Program-made: the position numbers and the translations under genes
In this document: positions 12,441 through 24,329 of the stretch, in pieces
How positions within the stretch are numbered: the first letter of the stretch is position 1
Layout: the number at the start of each line of letters is the position of its first letter
The notes under the pieces: model-generated
Seen by the model: only the letters and a program-made list of their open reading frames with translations
Database searches by the model: none
What the model was told of the DNA's origin: nothing
Source: Bemisia tabaci
Taxonomy: Eukaryota; Arthropoda; Insecta; Hemiptera; Aleyrodidae
Direction of reading: 5' to 3'
Length of the DNA stretch: 64,000 nt
Assembly: GCF_918797505.1 (NCBI RefSeq)
Contig: NC_092797.1
Coordinates: 35,229,372 to 35,293,371, forward strand

Positions 12441-13148
12441 TATTACGGTACCTCCTGGTACCAAAAATCAGCAAGATCGATCAAACCAGAGCCGGGATAG
12501 CATTTTAGGCCGCATCCGCCATCTTGGATTTTTGAATTTTCAAAATTTGACCAGAAATTTGAGTTTCCCGTCGAAAAATACCCCCGGTTACCAAAAATCA
12601 GCAAGATCCATCGAACAGGAGCCGAGATAGCATTTTAGGCCACATCCGCCATCTTGGATTTTTGAATTTTCAAAATTTGACCAGAAATTCGAGTTTCCCG
12701 TCGAAAAATACCCCCGGTTACCAAAAATCAGCAAGATCCATCGAACAGGAGCCGAGATAGCATTTTAGGCCACATCCGCCATCTTGGATTTTTGAATTTT
12801 CAAAATTTGACCAGAAATTCGAGTTTCTTGTCGAAAAATACCTCCGGATGCCAAAAATCAGCAAGATCCATCGAAAAGGAGCCGAGATAGCATTTTAGGC
12901 CACATCCGCCATCTTGGATTTTTGAATTTTCAAAATTTGACCAGAAATTCAAGTTTCCCGTCGAAAAATACCCCCGGATACCAAAAATCAGCAAGATCCA
13001 TCGAACAGGAGCCGAGATAGCATTTTAGGCCACATCCGCCATCTTGGATTTTTGAATTTTCAAAATTTGACCAGAAATTCGAGTTTCCCGTCGAAAAATA
13101 CCCCCGGGTACCAAAAATCAGCAAGATCGGTCGAACAGGAGCCGAGAA
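12441..13148 (+). repeat. 130 bp satellite, direct arm, 5 units plus a partial
   Basis: ACCAAAAATCAGCAAGATC recurs at 12460, 12590, 12720, 12850, 12980 and 13110, exactly 130 bp apart, with only a few substitutions per unit. The array ends in GAGCCGAGA and gives way to element D-like sequence at 13180. Confidence 0.95.
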
Positions 13149-13179
13149 TGCCGAGAAAGCATTATGCCGTCCTGTCTAT

Positions 13180-13262
13180 AGTTCCGAATTGCAAAATGGG
13201 AAATCCGAGTTTCGCATTACGCAATAGGGAACCATAGTATAGGTCCCAATTGCAAAATGAAC
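13180..13262. mobile_element. Element D sequence (right cap of foldback-like structure)
   Basis: CTATAGTTCCGAATTGCAAA and TATAGGTCCCAATTGCAAAA are the inverted counterparts of the left cap at 8944-9230. Confidence 0.65.
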
Positions 13263-15032
13263 TTCGCGTGATCGTGCGACGGCAAATTTTTGCGGGGTCG
13301 CTGAAGCGGGATAAAAATTGTTTTTGAGGATTTTCTTTTTCTCAATAGTAAGTAAATACCCTCCTGATACGAAATTCATCATAAAAAAAAATCGAAAATT
13401 TGACCCTAGTTCCTTATTGCATAAAGCTGTCCAATTATGATTTGACTGGACAAATGGACACTCTCTTGTTTTTAAGGGTAATTTTGATTATGATGTTGAT
13501 TCTTAAATGTAGTGAAAAAGATCAGTTGAATTAATAATAGATAGATACATTTTAAAAATTCTTGTTTGAATTATTAAACTATCAATAGAAAAGTTATTTG
13601 CAAGGAGGTTCGACTAGTACCATCTCCCCCAACTCCCTCCAAAATTAATGTGTAACACAATGAACAAGGACAAAATGACTTATTACAACAATTTCTTCTT
13701 GTGTAGACCATTTCTCATCATAATGCCGCGTAAAAAGGACTCACGTGCGAATACTTGAGATCAACGCCCCGATGAGATATTAACGATTGCTATATTAACG
13801 TGAGTAACAAGTAACTGGCATCATTCGTTTCTCAAAAAAAAAATTACGGACATCGATAATGTATAAGTTTCATAACTTTTCGCAAAATTGCGAATAAAAA
13901 TCTTCACTTAAAACCTTGCACTACTGAATTATCTGCCACCCAAAATGTAGCATTATTCTTTTCCTTTCATTTAAATTCAGAAAGAAAAATAAGGCAGTAT
14001 AGGTCTAGGACATCAAAGTAAAAACGGCTCTTGCTTCATTATGTTCCCTTTTGAACTAATGGATTAAACGAATGATTGTCCTTATTGTTATGTCATTACC
14101 GCGTCGAGTCTTTCGAAGAATTATCGGATAAAATCAGTGAAGAGAGGTTGTTTTTTTCTTTCGCGTTCAAATGCGCATAAAAAATTGCATTGTAAAATCA
14201 GACGTCAATCTGCAAATACGCGCATAAAACCGGCTATTAACAACCGCTAATCATTTTTCACACGCTCATGCGACAAAAAACAGCTTCACCACCATATAAT
14301 GGAACGGATCAGGAAAGCAGTGAACAAAATATCCAAGTCCGGCAACCCGCAATCGAAAACTGTTTGCTTACAATTCATGAATAGGAACCCCTTCCCCTTC
14401 TATTGTGACTCTAAAAATTATGAAGTTATATGCATCTGACATCTAGTTGGCTGGAAGCACCAATTTATAGCACAGAAAAATATTTAATGCTGTATCCAGT
14501 GCCTTAACGATAGCTCCCACCAAGGTTGCTTTCCTCATACGTCCCCAATATTCAGTTTCATCCCTTATCGCTCTTATCAGTGCCGCGAAAAGGGGGGGAC
14601 GGTCACCCTTCCGGGACTTGACAAATCGACTGAAAGGGGAAGGGGGGTTTTTCATCGCTACTTCCTTCTCTACCCCCTGCCTTTCATTTCTTACGGCCTG
14701 ACGGGAAAAGAGGAATGACCGTAAATCTGTTGTCATTGGAAATGCCAAAGCACGATCTTGGAGCACTTGGTAACATGGGTCGGCAGTGCTTGCTCATTTC
14801 GGATCGGACGTGATACCTGCACGAGCTTTGAGAGATTCTACGGTTGAAAGTATCTGGCAGAGTCTTACTTAAGTCACGTGATCGGTGCTACTTATGAAAT
14901 ACTGTCAGCGCCAAATACTTAACCTTTTATCCTCTAGTCGCTCGGATATCAAACGATGCTCCTTTGCCGGAATCGGTCAATTGACTCGAGTGGTTTCATG
15001 AAGAAAGTATGGTCAAACGGCCAGTTCTATAT
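13263..15032. other. No recognised gene, about 1.8 kb
   Basis: AT-rich. A 107-codon minus-strand frame at 14443-14766 has no recognised family and no clear splice context. Confidence 0.5.
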
Positions 15033-15284
15033 AGCAGAAAGGAACCAAGCCACATCAGCTGTTGCCAAATGTAATTGGGCAATTTAATTTTTTACGAGAG
15101 AATGTTTGTGCGGATTCCTTTGAAAATTTTAAAGAATTTGCTTCGTACTGTGCAGAAAATTCACTGAAATTTGCACAAAAATCAGCACAACCGTTTTCAT
15201 GTAAAATATTAAAGTGCCCAAATAAAGTTGGTAATAGCTGGAGGTACCTTGGTTCCCTTCTGATTAACGCGGTCCATATAATTA
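15033..15284. mobile_element. MITE N, copy 1
   Basis: Arms AGCAGAAAGGAACCAAGCC and GCTTTGGGACC-side partner TTGGTTCCCTTCTGATTAAC; the body contains AATTGGGCAATTTAATTTTT. The outer left terminus is degraded compared with the other copies. Confidence 0.8.
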
Positions 15285-15798
15285 GTCGGTTATGCTTTGG
15301 GACCCCGGAGAATTATCGTAGCAATACGTAAAAGAAGCAAAAGGCAGAGGGGTATTCAAAGAAAAATAGTGAATCACTGGACAGGGTAAGAAATTGTGCA
15401 CTGCAAGATATTTTTGTTCTTCCACACGGATCCAACACAAATTTCAAAATTCAACTGCTGAGTGAAATCCAGCATTTTCGTGACGTCCAAATAACACCGT
15501 GCGACAAATTAAAATGACGATGATGGGAACGCACTGCGTTAGGGGGTAAAAATCCGAAATGCGTCAACGAGGAAAACTATTTTCAAAATGGTACCAAGTT
15601 TCATTAAATTTAGCGAGCAGCGTTGGCGATTCCCCCCAAAAATATTGCATCCATAAAATACATTCATTAATCGGCACTTGCCTCAGGGTAGAATCTTTGT
15701 ACAACTGATTATGAAGTATTCGATCAAATAGAGAGAAACTCCATCACAAAATTACACACCGGTAAATATCTCGGCGAGAACAAAGGTGCAGGACTCAC

Positions 15799-16110
15799 GA
15801 TGGTGAAAACACACTGATACCTCGACGAGGAAAGACTTTTTCACAAACAGAGCGATCCCTGACTAAGACAGCGTGGCGAAAATTAAATCCGAATCTAGGT
15901 GGAAAACACTGACACAATCGCGTAATCCTGGAATTCGGTCGGGCGCACAGCGAGGCGGGAAAGCGGGAAAACGGCGGTCGGCGGATGCTCGTGGTTTCGC
16001 GTCCTGGCGGAGACTGAGACTGATGACTGGCTTGGCCGCGCGCGACGATGCAACTTGGCGCGAGAACAGGAGCGATGAACGCTGCGCCACGCCGCCCGCC
16101 ATGCCGTCCC
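15799..16110 (-). promoter_or_regulatory. Candidate alternative first exon with consensus donor, minus strand
   Basis: Seen: a GC-rich, CpG-dense segment. On the minus strand it contains CATCAGTCTCAGTCTCC (initiator-like TCAGT) near its 5' end and reads through a UTR-like region (GTTTGTGAAAAAGTC, GGTATCAGTGTG). It ends TTTTCACCATC|GTGAGTCC, a consensus donor (GT at 15798-15797). A minus-strand frame of 115 codons ends in a stop that overlaps the donor. Overlapping frames also exist on the plus strand, so translation is not claimed. Same strand and same architecture as the island at 45.3-46.1 kb. Inference: a second internal promoter, for a shorter isoform whose later exons lie below 15.8 kb or outside the window. 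Confidence 0.4.
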
Positions 16111-16180
16111 ATTCCCATGCCGTCCGACGTCTTCGCCATCACCGCGGCCCACCTGCCGACCTGTGGCTCCGCAGAGAAAC

Positions 16181-16496
16181 CACCGGCACCGGCGCGCCGA
16201 TCATCCTCAACCTCAAGAGTGCTCCGGACTGATTATTGACGAGGAAGACCTCAGAAGACAAGGAGGAAAGAAGCGATCCTGTTCTCGATGGTTGAATCGG
16301 GTGATTCTTAAAATGGACCGACGAGAAAAATTATGAACTGACCACCGGCACGCCGATCATCCTCAACCTCAAGAGTGCTCCGGACTGATTATTGACAAGG
16401 TGGACCTCAGAAGACCAAGAGGACATAAGCGATCCTGTTTCTGATGGTTGAATCGGGTGATCCTTAAAATGGACCGATGAGGAAAATTATAGACTG
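16181..16496 (+). repeat. Tandem duplication, 2 x about 158 bp, K-related
   Basis: CGCCGATCATCCTCAACCTC followed by AAGAGTGCTCCGGACTGATT recurs at about 16195 and 16350; the two units continue with the same order (GATTATTGAC, GAAGCGATCCTG, GATGGTTGAATCGGGTGAT). About 90 percent similar by eye. It begins inside the edge of the GC-rich island at 15.8-16.2 kb and contains K-element sequence. Confidence 0.85.
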
Positions 16497-16560
16497 ACTG
16501 TGGGGTGGCTTGCCGTTAGCTATTCTATTACTGGGGGAGGGGGGTCACGCCCCCTGGGGG

Positions 16561-16815
16561 CTGATTATTGAAATTGATAGACAAAGGAATGGATAATCAA
16601 TAGAAAATGGAGCGATCCTATTGGTTGAAACGAGCAGTTTTTGCAGACAAGAGGGGAAATGATGGACTAACTATAGGGTCCCTCGTGAGTTGCTGTTCGT
16701 TAGTATATTGCTTACCGCCTTTGTCCATTGCAACCACCCGCTTTCATCGATAGGATCGCTCCGTTTTCTCTGTGTCTTCTTTGTCTATTGCTTTGTCTAT
16801 CAATTTCAATGATCA
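16561..16815. mobile_element. Inverted-repeat element K, copy 1
   Basis: Ends CTGATTATTGAAATTGATAG and CTATCAATTTCAATGATCA, with pairing arms through GGAGCGATCCTATTGGTTGA and its complement. No frame of interest. Confidence 0.82.
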
Positions 16816-16892
16816 ACCCGTTGGCCGCTACGCGACCCAACCCCATGCCCATGAGAGCGCATTACGCTATCTGAGGCGCGGATCCCCGTTAA

Positions 16893-17263
16893 TTGGACGT
16901 ACTTCTGCCAGACGGAGCCATAGAAAGGTGGGAAAGAGGGATGTGCTCGTTAGTTGAGGGTCCTACGAATGAATGGGAATCATAAAGCGCCAGTGACGTC
17001 AGCAGCGACAAAACCGTCTCCGTTGTCGCTCTTGGTCGGCATTAACTCATGAGCCCTGTCCACGACGCTCCTTTGCCATGCCCACGGCTCACGAGTGCCG
17101 CATTCAGTTGGCACATAGGTCCGTTTGACAGGATGTAAAATCCCGCTTTTCTATTTCTCCGAAGGGAATTATGCCCACTTAAACATTGTTTTTTCTGCAG
17201 CTTTCTAGAGCACACCCCATCATTCCCACTCGTCTATAGTTCTACTTGGCAGAAGTACGTCCG
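16893..17263. mobile_element. Inverted-repeat element G, copy 1 (371 bp)
   Basis: Ends TTGGACGTACTTCTGCCAGA and GGCAGAAGTACGTCCGA, about 27 bp pairing (CGGAGCCATAG against CTATAGTTCTA). The inside includes GTGACGTCAGCAGCGACAAA, a CRE-like TGACGTCA at about 16994. Confidence 0.75.
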
Positions 17264-18577
17264 ACCAATCTCTTTAAAGACTCGTTTTTGTACCATCTCC
17301 TATCGATGGTCGCAAAAATAATGAAAATTGGCCCGGTAGATTTTCAGAAAAAGTTGTAACAAAAAATGAAAACCGTAAAGAGTCTAAAACTTGACCACTT
17401 GCGGAAATTCGCCTTAACTGAGAAAAAAATTGAGTTAGAAGCAGAGAAATTGTTTTCTTCCGAGCAGGGAATAAAAAGCATGGTGGCGGTTTATTCGTTT
17501 GGACTTCGATGTAAATGGGTATTAGAGGCGTCAGCATTCCTACCAAATACCATTATTCCCAATTTTTCTATGAATGGAAAATGGACCGTAACTTTCCGTT
17601 ACCGTAACGTCCGTTGTTTTGACGTAACTAATTCAACGCATAATGTTTTTTTTTAAACGCTCAATTTCTAGAGTGTAACTTTGTTTCCGTATCAAACATC
17701 ATTTTTTAGAAAATTAATGACAAAAATGCCTCTGGCCCCTCACACGTCATAATCGACCTATTTACAAGATGCCAAACATGCAAGTACATTCTTTTTAGTA
17801 GGAATTTCAATAATTTTCGTTGGGAAACCTTGATATTTAGTGGTCATACTAAAACATCTCAAACTGCAAGCAACAACAGAGAATTCTAGCCATATCCTCA
17901 CAAGAAAGGTAAATAACAAAGATCCGAGATTAGCGACGATTGCGGGAGAAAATATGGTAGGTGACATTAATGTAAGCTTTTCAAACGATTGTGAGAAGTG
18001 ACACAGTTTGGCCTTATCTCAGCGCGGCTTGTTCTTAGTAAATAGTTCAATTTCCTTCAGAAAACTTTGTTTCCTCGAGAAAGACGAGAAAAACCCCATT
18101 CGAGGCGATTAACATAAAATCCAGTGAAGCGAATGTATTCTACTACCAGTCTTGGTTCGGTCATATTACGCATATTTTCTATTGTAAGTTTTTTCATACA
18201 AGATCACACTCGATAACACGCAAAGCAGCTTACGAAGCGACACAGCGAGGGCGAGGAGGCGGGCAAGGCGCGCAACAGGAGCACTGCAGACTTCAAAACG
18301 CCTTCCGATTAGAGGATAGGCAACTTTTACTGCACTCCATCCTCGGTACGTATACCCGATGATCTGAAGGCGATTTAACCGACGCGTTGCGTTGATGCGC
18401 TAATATGCCACGACACGAGAGAATAGCGAAAAATATGAGACTTACAAAAGGACCCATTCCCAGTATTTGAACTCAAAAATTCAAAAACTGAAGGAGATCG
18501 AATCCGATGACAGAGAAGCATAGAAATAATTTTTGTTTTGATTTTTATTCGAAAAATAAAAAAAGAAGGATTCTTAC

Positions 18578-18611
18578 CTTGCGAGGTGATGTGCAAGGCT
18601 GCGGCAGCTTT
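18578..18611 (-). CDS. 34 bp micro-exon, candidate next exon of the same gene
   Basis: Seen: the minus-strand acceptor TTTTTATGTTTCAG is a good pyrimidine-rich site. The exon reads KAAAALHITSQ plus one base, and the donor CAAG|GTAAGAAT is strong. It starts in phase 0, matching the phase-0 end of 57369-57671, and ends in phase 1. No in-frame stop. If joined directly the preceding intron is about 38.8 kb (18612-57368). That is large for an insect but plausible in a repeat-rich genome and typical for genes with several internal promoters. A 34 bp exon can arise by chance in 64 kb, so confidence is moderate. Transcript data would settle it. It could also be used by isoforms that start at the GC-rich island at 45.3-46.1 kb. 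Confidence 0.5.
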
Positions 18612-19448
18612 CTGAAACATAAAAATAAAAGGAGAAAATTATATTATGAGTACAAAGAAAACAATAGATTGAAATACACACAGTGGGTAAAACCAAGAGG
18701 ATTCTACAGCAAAGTGTCCGCTGCGGGTCGACAAAAATAGGCAGTTTTAAGACACTGATACACTTTTGTTCAACTTGAATTGAAATTTTCAGTATTTTTT
18801 AATGATCAAACTGGAGAGTGATAATTCAGGATGCTCACTACTGTAGTTGGAATGTGTACCTTAGCGTCATGGGGAGGAGGAAGCGTATTGATAGCGGGGA
18901 AGGGGGATAAAAAAAACCTATTTCATTTTTCTAAACTTGCCTTTATCAATTTTCTTTTTTTTTGTTGGTCACGCCCATTCTGTTGGTACGCCATGTGACC
19001 GCAAAAAATACCAACAAAGCAATAATGTATATCGTGTATGTCACGAAGACGGTATGGTAAGTAGAGGGTTCTTCGATAAAAATGATCAATTTTAAAAAAC
19101 TTCAAGAGTCAGAAAAAAATCTATAAGACTTTTTGAGACTTGTGAAACTGAATTAGATTTTGATGTAGTTTTTTAGCCATCGTGCGTAAAAAGTTCAGCT
19201 TAAAGCTGATGCACGATGGCTAAAAAAATCCATCATTGTCTTACAACCCGTGCGTTTACCGCAATCAGTTTGAATTAGATTTGTTTTTGATCTGTTTTGC
19301 GGATTTACACGAGACTTGTGAGTGCAAATTGATTCGATCATGGAATTTTTCTTCACGTATCAGAACGCGTCATTGTAGCGCAGATAATATGATATCGAGA
19401 TGATTGAGGTGAATTCGCGGGAATTTTCCGAGCTCTTGCATTCTAGAA

Positions 19449-19527
19449 TAGGACGTATTTATGCTAAAAGGAACTATGTGCATAGGATTTGCGCGCAACA
19501 TGGTTCATTTTAGCATAAATACGTCCA
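19449..19527. mobile_element. Inverted-repeat element G, short copy (79 bp)
   Basis: Ends TAGGACGTATTTATGCTAAA and TTTAGCATAAATACGTCCA with only about 35 bp between the arms. Confidence 0.8.
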
Positions 19528-19644
19528 ATATCAGAGGATGCAAAGATAACTTTCACGCATAAGTCATGAACGCGATTCAAGTGCTTCCAAAAATAAATTG
19601 ATAAAAAATTGGGAGAAGCCTCGTAACTGATGAAAATTATGGTG

Positions 19645-20395
19645 AAGCACGTGAACGTGACCTGCATTGAGAAACATTTCCGGCTGTTGTTACAATTCTC
19701 AGAAATTGCAACATTGGCGACTCCTTTTTTCAGAAACTATCACATTAGTTCCGTAAAATTATTCGTTGAAAAGGGATAAGTTTTTCCGGAATACTATTCA
19801 TGGAAATGGTGCAAATTACAGTTAAGCACGTGAACGTGACCTGCATCGAGAGAGATTCCCGGTTTTGTTACAATTTTCACGACGGGAATATCCCTAAAAA
19901 TAATCAGACGACACCTTTTTTTCAGAAACCATCAAATTAGTTCCGTAAAATGAAAGTTCGTTGAAAAAGGGATAAGTTCTTCCGGAATATTACCTATTCA
20001 TAGAAATAGTGCAAATTACGGTTAAGCACTTAAACGTGACCTGCACTGAGACAGATTTCCGGTTTTCGTTACAATTTTCACGACGGGAATATACCTAAAA
20101 AAACCCCGAACAACTCCTCATTTCAGAAACCATCACGTCACTTCCGTACAATTTTTCGTTGAAATAGGGATAAGTTCTTTCGGAATGTTATCGAAAGGAA
20201 TGATGAGCATTACGCTCAAGCACGTAAACGTGACCTGCACTGAGAGGGTTTCCTGATTTCGTTACAATATTTATGGCGGGAATATCCCTAAAAAAAACCA
20301 CTCGAACACCTCCTCATTTCAGAAACCACCACACCACTTCCGTAAAATTTTTCGTTGAAATAGGGATAAGTTCTTCCAGAATGTTATCAAAGGGA
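19645..20395 (+). repeat. Tandem repeat, four units of 179-200 bp
   Basis: The phrase AAGCACGTGAACGTGACCTG (with changes) starts units at 19645, 19824, 20024 and 20218. Each continues with GTTACAATTTTCACGACGGG, CATTTCAGAAACCATCA and GGGATAAGTTCTTCCGGAAT. Divergence grows between units. No frame conserved. Confidence 0.9.
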
Positions 20396-20925
20396 AGAAG
20401 AAAATTCTTCCCGGAGTGCTGGATTCTAATTTTTTATAGCCCCGATTTCATAAGCAGGAACGCCTCCCCTGATGTGACCTTCACCGAGGCTGGTATTCAG
20501 TTGAGAATACCGACGCGAATAAATAAACAGAGAGGCAAAAATTTGGCTGGAGCCCAAAAGCAGAGCAAACGCCCTAAAGAAGAGAGAAATATCAATATAA
20601 AATGCGGTATGAGCATGGGGTCACGAATCCGGAGTGCTTGACGAGCCGCCGGCTCCTCCGTGGCTACGAAAAAAAGCTCGATCCCTAAAACTATTAATAT
20701 CTTAATTCCAGAGGTAATAGAGAGCTGAGAAAAGGTACTATAGAGGACGTAAAAAGATAGTGATAAAAATACATTTGAGTATTCAACGAATGCATTTTCG
20801 GGACGAGGAATGGGCCGCAGCATTGAAGAAGTTGATACATGATATTTAAATAAATTTATCTTTTTACTAATGAAGTTTTTCTAGTGTCATGATAGACCGT
20901 GTTTCTTTGTGTATGTAAAGTCGCT

Positions 20926-21620
20926 TTACAACGCACTCTGGCGTTCTACGACACCCAAACGCCACATATGCCTATCTTCCCAGAGGTTATCGGGCAACTG
21001 ACACCGCAACATCTCTTCGTCAACGCCCTGCCGCCAACCCTTTACGGGACGTCCCCGTCGCCTCTTCCCAGGTGGTACCCAATCCAAAACTTGTCTGGGC
21101 AACCTCTCCTCCGACATTCTTTGCACATGTTCATACCAGCACAACTGCCTGGACATGACGTCGTGCACGATATCTTTCTCAACCTTCATCACCTGGCGAA
21201 TTCTCTCATTACGGACACGGTCCCGTCTCGAAATGCCGGCAGATCGCCGCCAAAAATCCATTTCAGTTGCCCTCAACATTTCTTGCGTTCTTTTCGTCAA
21301 AGGCCACACTTCACTACCACAGAGCACGATACTTTTAACGATGGCGTCATATATCCGGTGCTTGTTTGCCTTTGAGATGCTCTGATCCCAGAGCACCCCG
21401 TTCAGCATCGCGATGGGTCTCCTGCCCTGGATGATCCTGTCCTTAATTGCTCTATCCATCCTTCCATCCTGATCAAGCCAGACACCGAGATACTTGTACT
21501 CATCACACTCTTCGATGCGCCGTCCATCTTCAAGCTCTATGCTTTGCCGTTGATGCGCTTTCTTTGTGAATTTCTTAATATTTTTTTGCCGATTGAAAAT
21601 GCGGATGTAATCTTCGCGAA
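20926..21620 (-). mobile_element. 5'-truncated non-LTR retrotransposon (LINE), C-terminal reverse transcriptase
   Basis: Seen: a minus-strand open frame that continues upstream of its first Met to about 21620. It includes the conserved YKYLGVWLDQDG block and LCGSEVWPLTKRTQEMLRATE, followed by RRSAGISRRDRVRNERIRQV. It ends in a basic Trp-rich tail (PPGKRRRGRPVKGW) with a stop at 20926. Family knowledge: YLGV plus G-x-E-x-W-x-LTK is the hallmark of the thumb and C-terminal part of LINE reverse transcriptases (RTE/L1/jockey-type). The catalytic FADD core and the endonuclease are missing, so this is a dead 5'-truncated copy. The frame is otherwise intact, suggesting a fairly young insertion. The upstream junction near 21.62 kb runs into T-rich sequence and a 15-G run. 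A second fragment of the same family is at 56907-57300. Confidence 0.88.
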
Positions 21621-21755
21621 ACGTCCCGGGTTTATTTATGTATTTTTTGAGGCCTTATTTTATGTTATGTCTGTACTTTCTTTTCGGGCCGATTAATTTT
21701 TTTTTGTTTTTTTTTTGTTTGTTTGGGGGGGGGGGGGGGCATGATAGATGTAGTA

Positions 21756-21919
21756 CAGTGGCAAGGCGTGAATGATAGATTATCGATATTCCCCCATTTG
21801 AAGCTATAGTGAAGAGTCGATTATTAAGATGTTCGTTGCGAACACCCTGATTATCGATAATTTCTCATAGGTTTAAATCGATAGGTCATCGATATGTCGC
21901 AAAGCACGCCACGCCACTG
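21756..21919. mobile_element. hAT-type MITE, 164 bp, same family
   Basis: Ends CAGTGGCAAGGCGTG and CACGCCACGCCACTG. The flanks ATGTAGTA and ATATAGTA match at 7 of 8 bases. Sits beside a T-rich stretch and a run of 15 G. Confidence 0.9.
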
Positions 21920-22513
21920 ATATAGTAAGCTCCTACCTTCGTACAGTAGACATGCTGTTCTTGCGAGTCTCACAAACTGCAATTCTCTATAGTTGATTTT
22001 AGCTTTTTGCGACACAGAATTTTTTCTGCAAAGGGGGAAAGTGAAGGGTACAGGAACTGACACTAAATCGAACAGTGACTTAGTGACCTCCCAAGCGAAG
22101 CACAGTGCGGAGCTGAGAGCACCAAGTCAAAGGTGGAAACAGGGGTGACGCTAAGATATCGCAGGTCATCTATTCCAGAGTGTCTTGCACAGATGCCGAC
22201 CCCCTTCCGAGAACTTTCCTAAAATCGAACTGCAGTATTTTTCATCGGTCGGCATTGAAAGCCATCACGGATACGGACGATTGAAAAAGATCGTCCACTT
22301 GGAGGAGTTGAGTCAATTCACGCACTTTTTCCCCTGAAATACTAATTTAAAATGAAAGAGTGCGTTGTAAAGGAGATGCTGATTTTTCATCGCGATAAAT
22401 TTTCCCATTTTGCAAGTAGGAACTGAAAATGCAAAATATTTACCATATTTCGCAATAAAGAGACACTTCTATTGCGATATTGCTAAGATTGCAAAATTTC
22501 TATGTTTAATGTG

Positions 22514-22596
22514 TATAAAAGAGGAATTAAAAGCTGTCTCTTATTTTGGATCCTTGCAGTAAAGCCCGCCGTTGGCGCTGCGCAGTGGGTGAAACG
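22514..22596 (+). promoter_or_regulatory. TATA-like box followed by possible short exon/donor
   Basis: TATAAAAGAGG at about 22514 lies some 30-45 bp upstream of a T-rich stretch ending TTGCAG at 22559. The next 37 bp are GC-rich, open in one frame (KARRWRCAVGET) and end at ACG|GTGAGTGC. It may be either a TATA promoter with a first exon ending at 22596 or an acceptor/exon/donor triplet. Neither is confirmed by homology. Confidence 0.2.
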
Positions 22597-23155
22597 GTGA
22601 GTGCCTGCTCCTGGACTGTCAAAACGCCTTCACTTTTGTGTGTATGCAACACGGACATCCATGGAGCTCGAATAGTTGCATCCAGGAGTTAAAATAAAGT
22701 GTGAATAGTGTGCGTCACATTTTACATTAACTTAGGATATTGGGCATGCTTTTTTTACACCGTGACTCAATTCAAGCGTTTTTGTGCCGATGCGGTAAAA
22801 TAAAACTAATTTTTATCGCAACATTGTCAATTTTCCGAATAATGCTTTGACTGTTTAAATGTATAACAATGTTGCCGTCCTAAAACGTAAGCTGCAGACC
22901 CTATCTTCTCTGATCTAAGACCGACGAATGCGGTACAGTCGTTTCATGGTCACTTTAGGCAAAATTCGAGTGCGATTCTCAACATACTTGTATTTTCCCC
23001 CCTTAAGAGTTAGAAATAAGTCCGGTCAAAAATGTAAATCAATCTACGGTTAATTTAGAGTCCGACTTGGCAGGGCCCAAAGCTTGTAAAAAAATATGTT
23101 TTACGTTTCTAGTTGCTTCAGAATCATCGGATTGGAGAGTCAAAGAACTGAGTTC

Positions 23156-23158
<3 letters not shown>

Positions 23159-23192
<34 letters not shown>
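23159..23192. repeat. Poly-A run, 34 bases
   Basis: Uninterrupted A tract. No retroposed body identified upstream. Confidence 0.95.
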
Positions 23193-23193
<1 letters not shown>

Positions 23194-24329
23194 GAATCAA
23201 AGAGGAAGTATTTAAAGGAAGGCGGCCGGAAGTTATCGCATAAAATCCCAGTTCCACCTCTCAGTCGAGTTCACCTCCTTTGACAACCCTCTTAAAGCCG
23301 AACTGTTAGAAATAAGTCAAACCGAATAGGTTAAATAAATATTGACTGGAGACCGGACTTTAGTGGGGACGCTCACCGGACAATTAGTCTTGCTCAAAAA
23401 CTTTGCACGGAAGTAATTTTCTGTGCCCGGAAAGTTTCATGGCCTGGAATCGCGAGAAAAAGTATGGAATTGAATGGTAAAGTTATGAACTTGGGAAGTT
23501 CCACGGCAAGTGAGTTGCATTTTTCTCCGAGCATTTTAGTTCGGTTCCGACGTTTTACGACAACCGACAAACCGACGCTGAGGCTTACGAGTACTTGGTT
23601 CTCATTCATCTGAATGATCATATTGCATTTCTTAGAAATACGCTGATATTTACTTAAGAGTGACCGCACTTTCTCCTTTTGACGATTAACTTGCGTTTTT
23701 TCTTGGCTTAGCGATATTTCTTACTGATATTGTTCCATATTAAAGCAAGTATAGGGAGATTTTGACTACTTTTAAGTGTCTTGGAAAGACGAGTTTCCTT
23801 ACGTTTTAAAATTTCCGTTTTTTGGACTTGTGTGGACTGGAAACGTATTAAAAAAATCCTGCGGTTCCATCAAGATTTTGGGCATGATTATGCATTTCTA
23901 CAAAAAGTTTCGAAGGTAAGTCATTCAGGTGCGATAGAAAATTCAAAAGTTGCGGGTTTGTTCTGGTGATATGGGAAGATATTTAAATTATAATCGTTCA
24001 TTTATCAAACTTAAAGGAAAATTAAGATGTTTCCCGATTAAATGAAATCTCTTGGCTTTTTACGATTCAATATTTCCTGATTTTTCGACCGATTCCTCGA
24101 TTTAATGAGGGCTTCATACAGTCTCCCTCATCAACGAGTTCAAATCCGTAATGTTTCGAGTAAAGTTTCTATTACTGATCAAGAAAAAAATCGTCTCCCA
24201 AAATCCATTCTAATCTGATGGCACCGGTTGACGCACTACTCTCAAAATACTCTCACTTTTTCAAAGAATTCCTTAGCTTTCCGGTTTTCCAGGTGGCCGC
24301 AGACCTTGGTTAGGTTAGGAAATCCCATC

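Noticed and set aside
9761..13237. Repeated peptides such as MLIFGIRGYF
   Set aside because: Translation of the 130 bp satellite; unit length is not a multiple of three, and the frames are not maintained.
14443..14766. 107-codon minus-strand frame
   Set aside because: No recognised family, no splice context, and a G-rich run inside; may be chance.
15795..16239. Overlapping frames of 79-119 codons on both strands
   Set aside because: Same reason: GC-rich island. UTR-like reading with a donor on the minus strand fits better.
20899..21385. Plus-strand frames of 158 and 76 codons
   Set aside because: Antisense shadows of the LINE reverse transcriptase frame on the minus strand.
23781..23914. 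Plus-strand frame ending in a strong donor TCGAAG|GTAAGT
   Set aside because: No acceptor or start context, and AT-rich composition like the surrounding intron.
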